64,000 nt of DNA from Arachis hypogaea (taxonomy: Eukaryota; Streptophyta; Magnoliopsida; Fabales; Fabaceae): NCBI RefSeq assembly GCF_003086295.3, contig NC_092048.1:85074386-85138385 (forward strand). Reading direction: 5' to 3'. Of this stretch, positions 41,382 through 54,558 are shown piece by piece (positions within the stretch are counted from its first letter, which is position 1; each line of letters starts with the position of its first letter). The notes beneath the pieces were generated by a model. The model was not told the origin of the DNA, ran no database searches, and saw only the letters and a list, made by a program, of their open reading frames with translations. Made by a program: the position numbers and the translations under genes.

Positions 41382-44149
41382 CTACTGCGTTGGTTTCAGC
41401 CTAAGGGCAGCACTGAAAGAAACATAACACCAAACATAACTTCTCTGGACAAATGTGGCCCTCTCTATGAAAAAAAAAATTGACCAAATTGAAGTAATTA
41501 TTGGATTCAGAATTTTGGATCCTCTCATGTTCAAAATAAACATGACCTTCTATTGTTTACATCACAATGATAAAATTTGACTTGCTGATTAACCGAATTA
41601 AGGCTTTGGGTTAGTTGCTTCATTGGTTCAATCAATTGGTTTTAGGTCAAATCACTTAATTAAATACGATTTAGTAAATAAATATATAACGATATAATAT
41701 AAATCAAACAGATGCCCCATATGTAATATGAATTTAATTTTGATACATTAACAATATAAAAAAATTTTACACGCACATCTAATTACGTATCACTACAAAT
41801 AACTACTTTTTTACATGGTCATTCAAAAGAATAAACGTGATTGAATGATTTACGTTGTCAGTGCATCAAAATTAAACTCCTAATATTTGACAAAATATAT
41901 AACAAATGACTAGCCTGTTTGGAATCGTTAGGTGGTTTGTAATTCTTTTACCAATCTCTCTATATGCCTCATCCAACGGGTCTGGTCTAGGTCTAATAAC
42001 TATAATTAACATCTCCACATTCTACAATGATTACTAATCTTTTTAACATTTTATAATTTTGAGAGTAACTATATCAATGATGAAGATGTGAACATGACAA
42101 AGATCATGCTAATTTTCAACATGAGAGGATCCAAATCCATGATGATTAATTACCTGTTGATACAATAACGCTTTCCAGTGGGTGGAGGACCATCATCAAA
42201 CACATGTCCAAGATGAGCATCACAGACAGCACAAAGAACTTCCTGGCGCGGCATGAATATAATCGACAGATCTAATTTTGACTTCACATTGTTCCCAATT
42301 GGCTGGTAATATGATGGCCATCCAGTTCCACTATTAAACTTAGTAGATGATCTAGAGAGAAAAACAATGCAAAAGAATTAAATCAGTTCAAGATGAATGT
42401 GATCAGTGAAAGAAAAATGTAGTTTGGTGAACTGCATATAAAGTACTTACTCAAATAGAGGGGTGTCACAACATATGCAATGGTAAGTCCCCTCAGTTTT
42501 GGTATTCCAATACTCCCTGGAATTATTCAAAAAATTGGAAGATAAAACAACAGTTGCATAAAAAAAATTAAAAAAAGAACCTCATATATAGCACTGTGTA
42601 TTATGTTAACTGTGTATCACCGTGCAATTCTGTAGATTTTAGTAAGATGCAAAATTATACTTGCTATTGATAACCAGAAATTCTAACTACAGCAAAGAAA
42701 TTTGACAATGATACATGGAGACTTGAAAGTGAAGAAATTGACAATCTCAATCTGCTGGATTATACCAGGCTTATTATTATTAATCATGATCAAATTTATG
42801 CAGTACAAAAATATGAATGCCTCTCATGGTGGTATAGAAGATTTTTGGAATATAATATGCAGCATATTGTATCCTTACATAGCCTTGAACAAGAGACAAT
42901 ACATATTAAATTCATATGTACACTGGACTGAACCAACATTCTCTAGCCCCCTGCCAATGGTTCTAGATTTCGAGATATAAAACCAATAATGTGTCTCTAG
43001 TGTAGCTTCTAAGAGAGAGAGTTTCGTGGCAAGCATATCAGTAACAATAAGACGAGTCAAATTTGGAAAAAAAAAAAAAATTGTTCAAGAGCCATCTAAA
43101 ACGAAAACCATGCAATATGCAAGATGAAAGAAATATGTAACAAATGCTTTTATTATCAAATTAGTAATAGAGTTAGAACGTACCCAGTGAAAGCTCTCTC
43201 AGTGCCCTTTTGACGGGTAATGTAGAATTGTTCACTTGTTAGGCGCTTCTTCCACTCTTCATCCCTTACAGACTTATAATCAACAATGTCAGCACCTAAA
43301 AGGCCCAATAGAGAGTATGTCAGATAAAACACTGGCAAACCTTGCTAGGAAGGGTAATGCTAGAAAAATAATAAGGTAAAATTATCTTATTTAACTTAAC
43401 ATCGATAATTTGGTACCATATAATATCTATAATTTCATATTTATTACATCCAATATTATCCAATTATACCTCATGCATACAAAATAATACAATTTAAAAC
43501 TGTTCTGAGCTTATTTAATTATATGTTTATTAAATCTAATACTAATTAATTATTCTAATAGTAATTAAGAAATATAAAATAAGACACTTTGAGCAGCTGT
43601 GAATTGATTCTCTATTGTCTCCTCAGTGTTTTTGAGCAAGAAATCCCAATAACAAAGCCTATGCCACATTTTGCCTCCATAACCAAAAGCAATTAATGTA
43701 TCTTAATTCAAATTTAATGTACTAAATTACTCCGTTGAAATTCAAATACAGAGGACCAATCACCAATGACAAATCAAAATCTAAATAACTACCGCCACTT
43801 ACTCCTGCAATTTTCTACTAAACTAACTGGCTAAGCGAAACTAAATAAAAACCAAAAAGCTATCTCCTAAGAATAAACAAGACCAAGAGGAGAACCCAAT
43901 TATTATACAAATTAATGTTAGTATTAATATGATAATCAAAATACCTGATTCAAAGGAAGTGTTGTCTGCTTGGTGGGATTGGGAAGAAGCAGAGGAACCC
44001 ATTGAATGGATTGAATAACAAAATTTCCTTCCGGAATTGTCAATAGCACGTGAAGGAAAACATACCAAGACCTTAGAATTATGAATAAACCTCTGGCAAG
44101 GAATACGAGATGTCGGTAAACTCAAAGCACGAGAAGCCATCTTACCCAA
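41382..44149 (-). CDS. MSRB1: Peptide-methionine (R)-S-oxide reductase, plastid 1-Cys type
   Basis: Five exons on the minus strand: 43945-44149, 43184-43295, 42451-42516, 42154-42351, 41382-41412. All junctions are GT-AG and the product is 203 residues (200 if Met4 is used). It repairs methionine-R-sulfoxide in proteins. Zinc is held by Cys119, Cys122, Cys168 and Cys171 (CICC, CAVC). The catalytic Cys191 lies in RYCIN. At the place where 2-Cys MSRBs have a resolving Cys there is Thr137 (SGTGWPSYY), as in plant MSRB1, which is regenerated by glutaredoxin or CDSP32-like partners. The first ~60 residues are Ser/Arg-rich and low in acids, fitting a chloroplast transit peptide. ACGTGGC, a G-box/ABRE-like core, lies just upstream (44157). 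The last exon codes only ten residues. Confidence 0.92.
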
Positions 44150-44619
44150 AAAGAATACGTGGCCACTTTAATAAATTCATATATCTAAGTAAATTAGTAC
44201 GTGAACTTTCTTAGTTGACGTTTGGCAACTGAAGAGACTGTCCTTATAGTTTGTAATCACTAATCACTGAAGAGATTACGAGTTAGCCACGTAGAGATTT
44301 CCAAGCCACGAAAGTTGAGATGCAAAACTTGTCAATTTTTTTTTGCAATATTACTTCACCAGCAATATTTATCATTTTTTTTTGTCACTATTCACCAAGT
44401 ACGTGAAGTTGTGGTGGAAATTTAAGGGCAATCAATTTTATACGAACTTAATAATGGAGAATCGTTAAATAAAATTTAGTTAAATTATTTAAATTATTTA
44501 ATAATTTTTAATTATTAATTTTATATGAAGTTGACTGTATTTAAATTTTTATTTTATATAAAGATAAAAATTTAGGTACAATGAAGTTGACTATATTTAA
44601 ATTTTTATTTTATATAAAA

Positions 44620-44753
44620 ATAAAAATTCAAGTGCAGTCAATTTAGGTGAAATTAATAATTGAGAGTTATTAGATAAAAATTTAGTCAAATTATTTAACA
44701 GTTTTTAAATATCAACTTCACGTAAAGTTACTACACCTGAATTTTTATCTTAC
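44620..44753. mobile_element. Eroded fold-back MITE
   Basis: Ends ATAAAAATTCAAGTGCAG and, in reverse complement, GATAAAAATTCAGGTGTAG. The inner arms carry AAATTTAGTCAAATTATTTAA and its inverse. A second, more damaged relative precedes it at about 44430-44600. Confidence 0.55.
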
Positions 44754-45815
44754 ATAAATAGTATTTAAAAATTATATTGCTAACAAAAATAATTTTAAAA
44801 GATGTTAACGATAAATAAATTTTAAAAATATGATAAAAAAAATAAATATTAAATATATATTTTAAAAAAAGATTTAAGAGATATATTGCTCTGCAAATAT
44901 TATTAAAAAATAATATTTTTCATCCTTAAATTTTAATAATTTTATGTCCGTTAAATTTTTTAAAATTATTTTATTGTGATGACCATATTTTAAAAAAAAA
45001 CAAAAAGTCTAAAGATTAAATTTTGTTTCGAATGTTTTTTGTGCACCTTTTAAATATTTATTTAAATGTTGTCACAAAAATTTAGATCAAATAATAGATA
45101 AATTATTTACTAAATACAAAAATTTTTTTCACTTATAAAAATATAATATTTATTAATTATTTTTGTCGCATTTTTAAATTATTCAAGTGTTGTTTAATCG
45201 ATAACATCTTTTAAAAATGATTTTATTAATAGACAGTAACTAATTTTTTTTGCCTACTAAATTAGTAGTTAACTCTATTCTAAACTCTAAGTACTAAATT
45301 ATAAATTTTAAATTATAAATTTTAATAATACAATAATAAAATATCAATTAAAATATTGACTAATATTGATAAAAAGTATTAATGCTAAACATTTTTCTTT
45401 TACAAACTATCATTAAACGATATTATTAAATGTATTTTTGTGTAATATTTTTTCAGGTTTTCTAATTTAAAAAATATAATAAATAATTACATTTGATAAG
45501 TGAAAATTTTTGAAAATAAAATATTAACAAAAAATGTGGATTAGAATAAATCCTCAAGATGCACTTTGAAAATTGGCGAAAGCTAGTGCACTCTAGGTAA
45601 AGTAGGGAGTGCAACACTCTTTAAAAGTTAACCTGCTATCAAAAGTAATTAGGTAAATTAAATTTATTTATTATTGTTATTTTTTTTGTCATGGGCTAAA
45701 CAAACAAAGCGGCACTAACAATAAAAACTAATTCGCTCGTTTAACACAGAACTATTTTACACCAGAAAAGTATTCAGAAAAATTTAATCGACTTCCTCCG
45801 TTATTTTGCTAGCAG

Positions 45816-46031
45816 GTGCTTCCACTATTGTTCTGTCTAGCGACAGATTTTGACGCTCTTGAACCCACCTCATTCCACATCTACCATAAATGGACCTTCA
45901 AAGCCCGAAAAATTGCTGCCATAGAAAAGGAAGACGCTGTCTGTCGCCGCTGCTGGTTGGCTAACTCCAAACGTAAAACTGATTTTATAGAAGAACCCGG
46001 TCTCCATGAAGGCGCCATGATTCTCAGATGA
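45816..46031 (+). other. Unassigned short reading frame
   Basis: A 71-residue frame in a patch of normal GC content within A/T-rich DNA. It contains CRRCWLANSKRK and a mixed, protein-like composition. I do not recognise it. It could be a captured exon fragment or chance. No promoter, splice or partner evidence. Confidence 0.2.
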
Positions 46032-46740
46032 CAACGCAATCAAAGCACAAAATACATGACAGTTAAAACAAGTCCATTATCTTTTATTTCAAATTATCCT
46101 CAACGACGTAATAGAATGAAAAATTAAAATACAATTATATTTAAACAATTATTTGTATTATTTTTATTAATTTATTCAAAAAATAATTAAATTTTGAAGC
46201 TAATTGGTATAAAATATTACATATATAAAATTAAGAAAAATTTTTATTTGTATAAGAATGAGCCTAATAAATAATTATTTTATTTAATATATAATTAAGA
46301 GTATTTCTTTCTTTGCCAACGAGTTATAGTTCAAATGACAGTCTCTATATTCACCTAAGAGTTAGTAAAAAAAATACTTTTTTTTATTAACTTTTTTAAA
46401 CATTAATTATTTATTTTACATACAATATAGAAATAAATGAATATAATATTTATTGAGTAGACACAGTTACGTAAAAAAAATTTATTGTCATAGTATTTGA
46501 ACCAAAGAAAAAAAGTATTATTTTAAGAAAAACTAATAATATATTTTTAATAATATTCTTAATACAAAATAATAAATTTTAAATATTTTTTTAAATAATA
46601 TATATTAACTAAAATAATATAATTATCCCAAATAATATATGTTTTTTAATTAAATTAATATAATACAAAATCTTTTATCATTCTATTCATATTTAATGTT
46701 TTAATTTTGTTTCTCACAAAATAAAATTATATATATATAA

Positions 46741-46838
46741 CACAAAATTTTTTATCATTGTGTTTATATTTAATATTATATATATATAACACAAAATTTT
46801 TTAGCATTGTGTTTATATTTAATATTATAATTTTATTT
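46741..46838. repeat. 49-bp tandem duplication
   Basis: ACACAAAATTTTTTA(T/G)CATTGTG followed by TTTATATTTAATATTATA occurs twice with period 49 bp. A third, looser relative follows (CACAAAACAAAATTTAT). Confidence 0.75.
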
Positions 46839-47891
46839 CACACAAAACAAAATTTATTTAAAATTTAATATTATATACATAATATATATTTAATATTATT
46901 TTTTTTAAGATTCTAATATATCTTTTTTTCTAGATTTAGTACATAAATTTTCAACTTATTTTTTATGTATTATTTATTTTAATTCTAAAGTCCAATAATT
47001 TTTTTTACAGACATGTTGTTTTTAATATTTATATACTATTTTTTTATTTTGAACTTCAGTCTAATACCTGAGACTTACAAAAAAATCTAAAACTTATCAA
47101 AAAATGATTAACCTGATTAACAGGTTACCTTTTTAAATTCAGACCATTCAAATAAAATATAATAAATGAAGAGTTCAGATTTACGAATTCATAAGGTGTG
47201 CAGCACTTCATACTTAGGAAGGAGCGTTTAAGAATGAGCCTGAAAATTCTGATATTAATAAAAAGGTTTTGAGAAAAATTAAAAAAAATAAAACTAGACA
47301 GTTAAAGTGATCAAATTCATTTAGTCCGTTTTTTCAATTTTGGTTAACAAAAAATAATCTTATAATATAAATTCAATTTGTCATCTAATCACCTGTTAGT
47401 CACATCATCATTTTTCCATAAAGGTAGGACAAACTAGTAACGGATTTTTTTTATATTTAAATTAAATAAATATAATATTTATAAAAATCGGTAAATAATA
47501 AAGTATTTATTGTTATACACAATATATTATATTTCAAATACAGTGCCAAAAATTATATTAAAGGCACATTTTATTTACTCAATACCTAAGTTATGACATA
47601 AAAATTTAAATAACATCTGGATTACATTTGGGATAAAAAAAAAAAAAAATGAGTACTAAGTATCCAAAAAAATTCTCAAAAAAAATTTTAGATTTTTTTT
47701 CCAAAGATAATAGGTTATATTTCATTAATTATTAAAAAATGAAATACAAAGATGTCTAAAAGTAGAACAGTATAATAAAAGGTGGGGATTTTCCAAAGAC
47801 ACTACACTGAAGGTATTCATCCAACAGTGCGTGGTCGAAAAACGAAGAAAAATCTTAAAGAAGAAATAAAGATAAATCAAATTGAATGCAA

Positions 47892-49361
47892 CTAAGAGCT
47901 TGTCTCATGGAGATAACGACCTAAACTGAGAGTTCTTTGGATTTCACGGAGCAACTTGACAGAGCTTGCTAGAATGGCAGACGGCATTGAAGTAGAACCT
48001 TCAAAAATCAACTGGTTGCGAGCTTTCCAGCAGTTCCAGCAAATGATGGCAAGCAATTGAGGATTACTGTCAGCATTCTTCAACGGGTTAAGTATCTCTG
48101 TTGATGCAGTCCACCATGTCCAAAAATCGTTAGAACTCTGAGGGGGAAGACAATCACGAAGATAACTCTGAGACCACACGTCTTTAATTCTAGAGCAATC
48201 GATCAAACAATGAGTGACTGTTTCCGTTGCTTCATGACAGCAAGGGCATATTGGTGATATAGATGGGATGCGGTGATGAATCTGAGCAAGCACCGGAAGT
48301 CGGCCATGGAGAGCTTTCCAGATAAATAGCTTAATTTTGTGAGGCAAGTTCAACTTCCATAGATCAATCCACGGCTTTTTCTGCTGCATATAATTAGGGC
48401 AAAGCTCCAGAGGCGGATGGTAAAATAAATAGCCAATTCTGTAACCTGAAGCTGTATCATATTGCTTGGATTTATTCAAATCCCATTGCAATTTGTCCCT
48501 ACTCTGCTGAATTTTAACTGACAAAATCATGTTTGCAACGTCTTGGGCAAATAATTCTTGAATGAGATTCTGATTCTAATTTCTATCTTCAGTAATTAGA
48601 TCTTTAACTCTTGGAACCAACTCAGAAATAGCCTGTCTATTTGGCATGTCAGAAATCATTAAAGGATACGGAGGAGGTAGCCAAGGATCCTCAAAGGTTC
48701 GGATATTCTCACCAGTACCCACAGCCCAATTAAGACCTTTTTCAACAATCTTTCGGCCTTCCAGTATGCTCCTCCATCCCCAAGAAGGTAAGACTCCAAT
48801 TTCTGCCGTTATAGCATTACCATTGCCAAAGTATTTACCTCTTAAGATTTTGGATAATAAGGAAGTAGGCTGTGTTACAAGTCGCCAAAACTGTTTGCCT
48901 AAAAGCGCCAGATTTTGGATTCTGAGATCTTTAAATCCAAGGCCTCCTTCTTTTCGTGGGCGAGTCATAGTGTCCCAGCTAATCCAAGCCATCCTCCTTT
49001 CAGAACCTTTTTGTCCCCACCAGAACTGAGAAAGTAGAGAGTGAATTTCCGAAATTAAACCATCAGGAAACTTGAAGCAAAATAATGTATAAATAGGAAT
49101 AGCTTCTCCCACTGCCTTAAGCAATACGTGTCTACCACCTGACGAAAGAAGATTGCGCTTCCACCCTTGGATTCTTTTTCGAACCTTTTCTTTGATCATA
49201 CTAAAAGAAGCCTTTTTCGATTTAGAGACTGTAGAAGGCAAACCAAGGTATTTATCCTGAGCCCCAATATGATTAATATTCATAGAGTTAGCCAGTAGTG
49301 TACGAGTAGTGGACGGAGTGTTGTGGCTAAAGAATACAGCAGATTTATTAAGATTTATCCT
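47892..49361 (-). pseudogene. LINE ORF2 C-terminal region
   Basis: Contains GAQDKYLGLPSTVSKSKK, FWWGQKGSERRMAWISWDTM and KEGGLGFKDLRIQNLALLGK, typical of plant LINE connection regions. A zf-RVT-type domain follows with LPHKIKLFIWKALHGRLPV and CPCCHEATETVTHCLIDC. TAG at 48576-48578 and at 49362-49364 interrupts it. Ends at 47892. Confidence 0.87.
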
Positions 49362-49364
49362 CTA

Positions 49365-50926
49365 GCCACTGATGCTTTCATAAGAATTCAATAAATGCAG
49401 GATATTTGAACATGCTTCAGGATTAGCCTTACATAATAAAATGGAATCATCAACAAACAGGAGGTGGTTGACCTTGGGACATCGCCTATGTATCTGAAGA
49501 CCCTGAATTAGTCTGTTTTGTTCTGTCTTGTGTAGCAAGAAGGAGAGACCTTTTGCACAAAAAAGAAAAAGATAGGGGAATAGAGGATCTCCTTGTCGAA
49601 TACCTCTATTTGGTTTGAAGAAACCATAAGGTTGTCCTTCCACAATAACAGAATAAGAAACAGTTGTCACTAATTCTCGAATCCACATGATCCATCGGGA
49701 GTCAAAACCAAACTTCTCCAATATAAACAAAAAAAAGTGCCATTCCACCCTATCATATGCCTTACTCATATCTAATTTTAGCGCCATTTCATTTTCAAGA
49801 CCCCTTTTTTTGTTCTTCAAGTAATGCATATACTCGTGAGCAATTAGGATATTATCAGATATTAATCTGCCTTTAATAAAAGCACTCTGCGTAGGGCTAA
49901 TTAGTCTATTCATCATACCCTGAAGCCTATGTACAAATACTTTGGAGATAATCTTGTAAAAGACTGAAGAGAGGCTTATTGGTCTTACCTGAGTCATATC
50001 TTTAGCATCAGAAATCTTGGGAATAAGACAGATCTGAGTGTGGTTAAAACCCTTCAAGATTCTGCCCCAGAAAAAAAGCTCTTAACTGCTCGAAACACAT
50101 CACCACTAAGTATGTTCCAGAAGCTTTGAAAAAATTTTGCTGTCATACCATCATCTCCTGGAGCACTTTGAGGATGAATGCTAAATGTTGCGCGTTTCAC
50201 TTCCTCCATAGTCACTGGTCTTTGAAGCCTACGGTTCATGTGAGCTGTAACCTTAGGTTTAAAATCAATAAACAGAGGTTCAGGGTTCTCATGACAAGTG
50301 GAAGAAAAGATGTCCTTGAAATAAGATTCAGCCATAGAAGCAATACCAGCATTTGAAGTAGCCACTTCACCATCACTGCCAGTTAGTTGACAAATTCTAT
50401 TCCTTCGAGTTTGATTTCTAAATTTCTGATGGAAGAAAGCTGTATTTTGATCACCAAATTTGAGCCATTTGACTCTAGACTTATCTTTCCAATAAGATTC
50501 CTCATTTTGCAATGTTTTTTCAAGTTTGTCCTCTATTTCTGAAATGATGTCGCCTCCATGAATTCCTGCTAAACGAAGTTCCTCTAATTCCGACTGTAGT
50601 AAATCAATCTCCACCTTCGAATTAGATCTGTGTTCTTGCTGCCATCTGACAATCTTATGCCGACAACACTTTATTTTTTGAGCTAGGATATACATGGCTG
50701 AACCATCAATCTGTTCATGCCAAACCTCTCTAACAATCTGCCTTATTTCATCATTGGAACACCATCTTTCTTGGAATTTGAATCGGCATTTAGATCTCTC
50801 AGTTCTCGGATTAGAGTCTAGGAGAAGAGGGGCATGATCCGAGCCTGATTCTGACAGTCTAAGAGCCGTTGCATTGGGATAGAGTTGCTGCCAATCAACT
50901 CCTACCAGGAATCGGTCCAGTCTTTC
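49365..50926 (-). pseudogene. LINE ORF2 reverse transcriptase
   Basis: RT motifs: ICLIPKISDAKDMTQVRPIS, LKLDMSKAYDRVEW, NRGIRQGDPLFPYLF and LLFVDDSILL with the catalytic Asp pair. Upstream, WLKFGDQNTAFFHQKF and APGDDGMTAKFFQSFW mark the pre-RT region. A frameshift in a T-run near 50065 separates the two parts. Confidence 0.9.
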
Positions 50927-51218
50927 CTATATCAACTCATCACCCCTCCGTCTATTTGACCAAGTGAATGGTCTTCCGACCATACCAATATCAATCAGGG
51001 AATTATCATCAATAAAACTATTAAAGATTTCAATAGAAGAAGGAGATTTAGCATCCCCACCTTCTTTCTCCAATTGATTAGAAATGACATTAAAATCCCC
51101 CATTAACACAACCTTACCATCGAACTGTTGGGTGACTGAAGTTAATTCAGCAAATTGAGTCATTCTATGTTGATCATTTGAACTGAGATAAACACCTAGA
51201 ACACCATAGGGATCATTA
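50927..51218 (-). pseudogene. LINE endonuclease fragment
   Basis: APE-type endonuclease remnant with VLMGDFNVI and GRPFTWSNRR, both diagnostic of plant LINEs; SGSDHAPLLL follows beyond the TAG at 50927-50929. The upstream catalytic part is lost at 51221. Confidence 0.85.
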
Positions 51219-51221
51219 GAA

Positions 51222-52289
51222 AGTATTTAAAAAATTATGTATTATTATAATGATTTAACTATAATATTACGTATTTGTATTATTATATTCATATAATTGA
51301 TTAAAAATATTTAATTTGAAAAAAATAATGATTTAAATTTTTTAAATTAAAAAATTATCAATTTAAAATTTTTAAATTATCTAAGGTATGTGCAAAATTT
51401 TGATATAATGTTTTGAACAATGCCATGTTAGTTTGATTTTTATTTTTTTATTTCACTAATTTTATTCAAATAATTTTAAATTTTAAAATTATAAAATATT
51501 CAATTTAAAATTTAGATGATTATAATTTAAATTAATGATTTAATTTACTCCAATAAAAATAAATGTATTCGTATTATTGTATTCTTATAGTTATTTATGA
51601 GCACTGCCAAATTAATTTTTAAATTTGTTTTAAATATAAGTTAAAACATTGAATAAATATTTGATAATTGAAAGAGTATTATAGTTAATAAAATTTTTAT
51701 CTTAGACATTTTTGTGTGATATTATTAGATTAATTTTATATGAAATGAATATTATCTTACCATACAAATATAAAAAATGACGTCATTAGATTAAGTCATG
51801 CGCTAGAGTGTAACCAATTTGTTTCTATAAGCATATAACTTTTTTTTGGTGACTCTATACGCATATAACTTAATTTAATAATGTTATTTTTTTAAATTAA
51901 TTTGACAGTCTTCATAAATAGCCATACAATGTAATATAAGTATTTTATTTTTATTAGATTAAATTAAATCATTAATTTAAATTGTAATCATCTAATTTTT
52001 AAATCAAATATTTTGTAATTTTAAAATTTAAAATTATTTAAATAAATTAGATAAAATAAAAAAATAAAAATCAAATCAACATGATACTGTCCAAAATATA
52101 TCAACGTATAAGAAGGTTTTGCATATATCTTAGATAATTTTAAATTATTAAATTTTTAATTAAAAAATTTAAATCATTATTTTTTTTCTCGAATACTTTT
52201 CATTAACTATATGAGTACAATAATACAAATACGTAATATTATAATTAAATCGTTACAATAATATAAAATATTTTTAGTACTTAGTCTCT
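51222..52289. mobile_element. Large fold-back element with ~380-bp arms
   Basis: The left arm 51222-51609 and the right arm 51898-52289 are inverted copies. Both contain ATAATATTACGTATTTGTAT, AATAATGATTTAAATTTTTT, TTTGATTTTTATTTTTTTAT, and GATGATTA-AATTTAAATTA wording. The loop is about 290 bp. Termini are AGTATTTAAAAA and, inverted, AGTACTAAAAAT. No ORF. Long TIRs suggest a Mutator-like or fold-back class, but no clear TSD was found. Confidence 0.8.
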
Positions 52290-53140
52290 ACACATATTGA
52301 CAATTCTTTGAGAGTATATTTCAGATATTCAGTACCCATATCTTTCTTTTGTTTTTATCGTGAATGCAACCGAAATGTCATTTAAATTTAAGTGTCATAA
52401 TCTAGATACTGAGTAATCGAGATATGCTTTTAATATGATTTTTAGCATTGTACTCGGAATATAATATATTGTGCATATTGATAAATACTCTACTATTTAT
52501 GTATTTTTGTAAATATTACATTTATTTAATTTAAATATAAAAAATTTCAACTAACAACGGTATGATTTCATTACACTTTATCTACTTTGAGGTTTTGGGT
52601 TCTTTCGATTTTTGTTTAAATAAAAAAACTTAAATATTTTTTTGACATATATAAAAGATGAAAAAGTTGCATAATTACATAATAGATATTATTTATGGAT
52701 GGATCTACAGGATATGAATCCAACCCACTTTCTTCTTAACATGCAAGCTACATTTGAAATTGGACATAACAAGATTGGTCCAATAGCATTAAATTTAAAA
52801 ACAGAAGACCTAGTCCACATGGGTCAGACTTGCTTGGAAATAGGTCCCTGAAGGTCGTAATCAACCCAACTTGGGGGCAAGGTAAGCGCTTCCCCTTCTC
52901 CCACCCTCCACTACTTCGTTTATCACTCTCAAATTACCTTAAATAGGGGAATAACCTCTCACTCTATAAGGGAGTAACTATCCATGATATTAAAAGTCAT
53001 TTCTAAAAAATTACTAAGTCCTACATTACTACTCTATAAATACTCAACACACAAATTTTTTTTTTTCCAATTCAATCTCACTTAAAAGCTGCTTAAACTC
53101 TCGCTGATTTTTTAGGCATCGAAATTCTTTATTGGTATAT
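52290..53140 (+). other. Flank and probable LTR/leader of element F
   Basis: A/T-rich sequence to about 52680, then a less A/T-rich stretch with CTCTATAAATACTCAACACA near 53030, a plausible TATA element of an LTR promoter, followed by a T-run and C-rich leader. LTR boundaries and PBS were not found. Confidence 0.4.
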
Positions 53141-53625
53141 CCTACAACCATCTAGGAGAAGATGTCGAATAAAATACCGTTCTGGTGTCTAAGTCAGAAT
53201 TCTCCCTTAAAACATTTGGACCTACGTTTAGACCCAAGACTACCTTAGTTTTAGGTAATATTTCAGAACATTGGCGTAGTTGCTGAGGAATCTGAAGTGT
53301 CACTCTTACAAATGGTAATAAAAACAATCATGAAAAAATCTTTGACTCTGGTTCCCACTCTAGAAATCATAGTCGAAATCATAATTCTCCATCCATACCA
53401 CCTTACCTCCTCTACATTCCTATCACCATCATAGACCACGTTCTCCCCAACCTTAAAAATCCACAGGTTAAATTCAACCATCTATTTTTCCCACACTGAA
53501 GGGGAAGGACGTAGTACTACCGAAACTCTAGGGTTAGTGTACAACCACCTGGGGTGGATTGAACAACTAGAATCTGAGCTAGCCCAACAGAAAGACGCTG
53601 AGCATCAACGTAGAAAGGAGATACA

Positions 53626-54096
53626 ATGGTGAAAGAGGTCGATGACAAGATAAAAAAGATGGAGATGAAGTTAAAGCAGAAGGGAAATCGGGAAGCGTAT
53701 GACAACTCTAATTATTATTGCGGCAGAGAGGATCCATTCTCAGAGGCCATCATGCGAGCAGAAGTTCTTAAAGACTTCAAAAGTCTTGAAATGAGTTTGT
53801 ATGATGGAACTACGGATCCAAGGAACCACCTCAGTAACTTCAAAAGCCGGATGTACCTTACAGGAGCATCTGAAGCAACTCAGTGCAAGGCTTTTCCGAC
53901 TATCCTTACCAAGGCAACCTTCAAATGGTTTGACGGGTTGCTACTCAAAACAATCATGTGTTTTAATGATTTAGATCATGGTTTTCTAACCCACTTCTCA
54001 ATCCAGAAGGACAAAGTTAAATACGCTTTGAGTTTACTAGGAGTAAAAGAAGAAGTTGGAAAATCACCGCGAGCCTTATATGGAAAGATACAATAA
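53626..54096 (+). pseudogene. Element F gag
   Basis: 157 residues with Retrotrans_gag features: YDGTTDPRNHLSNFKSRMYL, AFPTILTKATFKWFDGL and a basic, Lys-rich N-terminus (KKMEMKLKQKGNRE). A stop at 54094 ends it early. Homology continues in other frames to about 54560 (zinc-knuckle-like region around 54490 is degenerate). Confidence 0.75.
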
Positions 54097-54558
54097 AGCT
54101 TACATGGAAATCCAACACTTACTTACTAAAATAGTCATCATAGGTTTAATAAACGTGCTAAGGGATGGACCATTCTCCCAATCCATCTCTAAAGCCATCT
54201 GACTTCCTTGGCCTGTGTGCAAGTAAAGAGAGGAAAAATACATCAACATGGAACAAATCACACAACTAAGGAGATTTCATTCAAATCAGGATACTAAAGA
54301 AGCTCGTGATGGTGGCAAGGAGACGGATTAGAGGAAACGAGAAGACGAGTCTTCTTGGAGGCAAAGGTACCACTCTTACACCCGCTTAGAGTCTCATTAG
54401 TAGAAGTTTACAAGGATATTTGCAATGTGGAAAAACTCCTACCACCTCGGCCTATCAAAAGTAAAAAGGAGGAAAACAAACTCTAGTACTATGAATATCA
54501 CTGCATCTACGACTATCACACCAATGACTGTTACGATCTCAAAAACATAATAGAAAAA

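Larger units (their letters stand above)
44150..47690. other. A/T-rich intergenic region
   Basis: About 3.5 kb with no supported gene. It holds an eroded fold-back MITE (44620-44753), a 49-bp tandem repeat (46741-46838) and one unexplained GC-normal patch at 45780-46030. The rest is A/T-rich and low in complexity. Confidence 0.5.
47691..51221 (-). mobile_element. L1-type LINE, 5' truncated and decayed
   Basis: ORF2 fragments run endonuclease, reverse transcriptase, zinc-knuckle C-terminus on the minus strand. Its 3' end is near 47691-47700, where the plus strand has a T-run (an A-tail in sense). The 5' side ends at 51221 inside the endonuclease domain, exactly at the edge of the fold-back element. 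No ORF1 is present. Confidence 0.85.
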
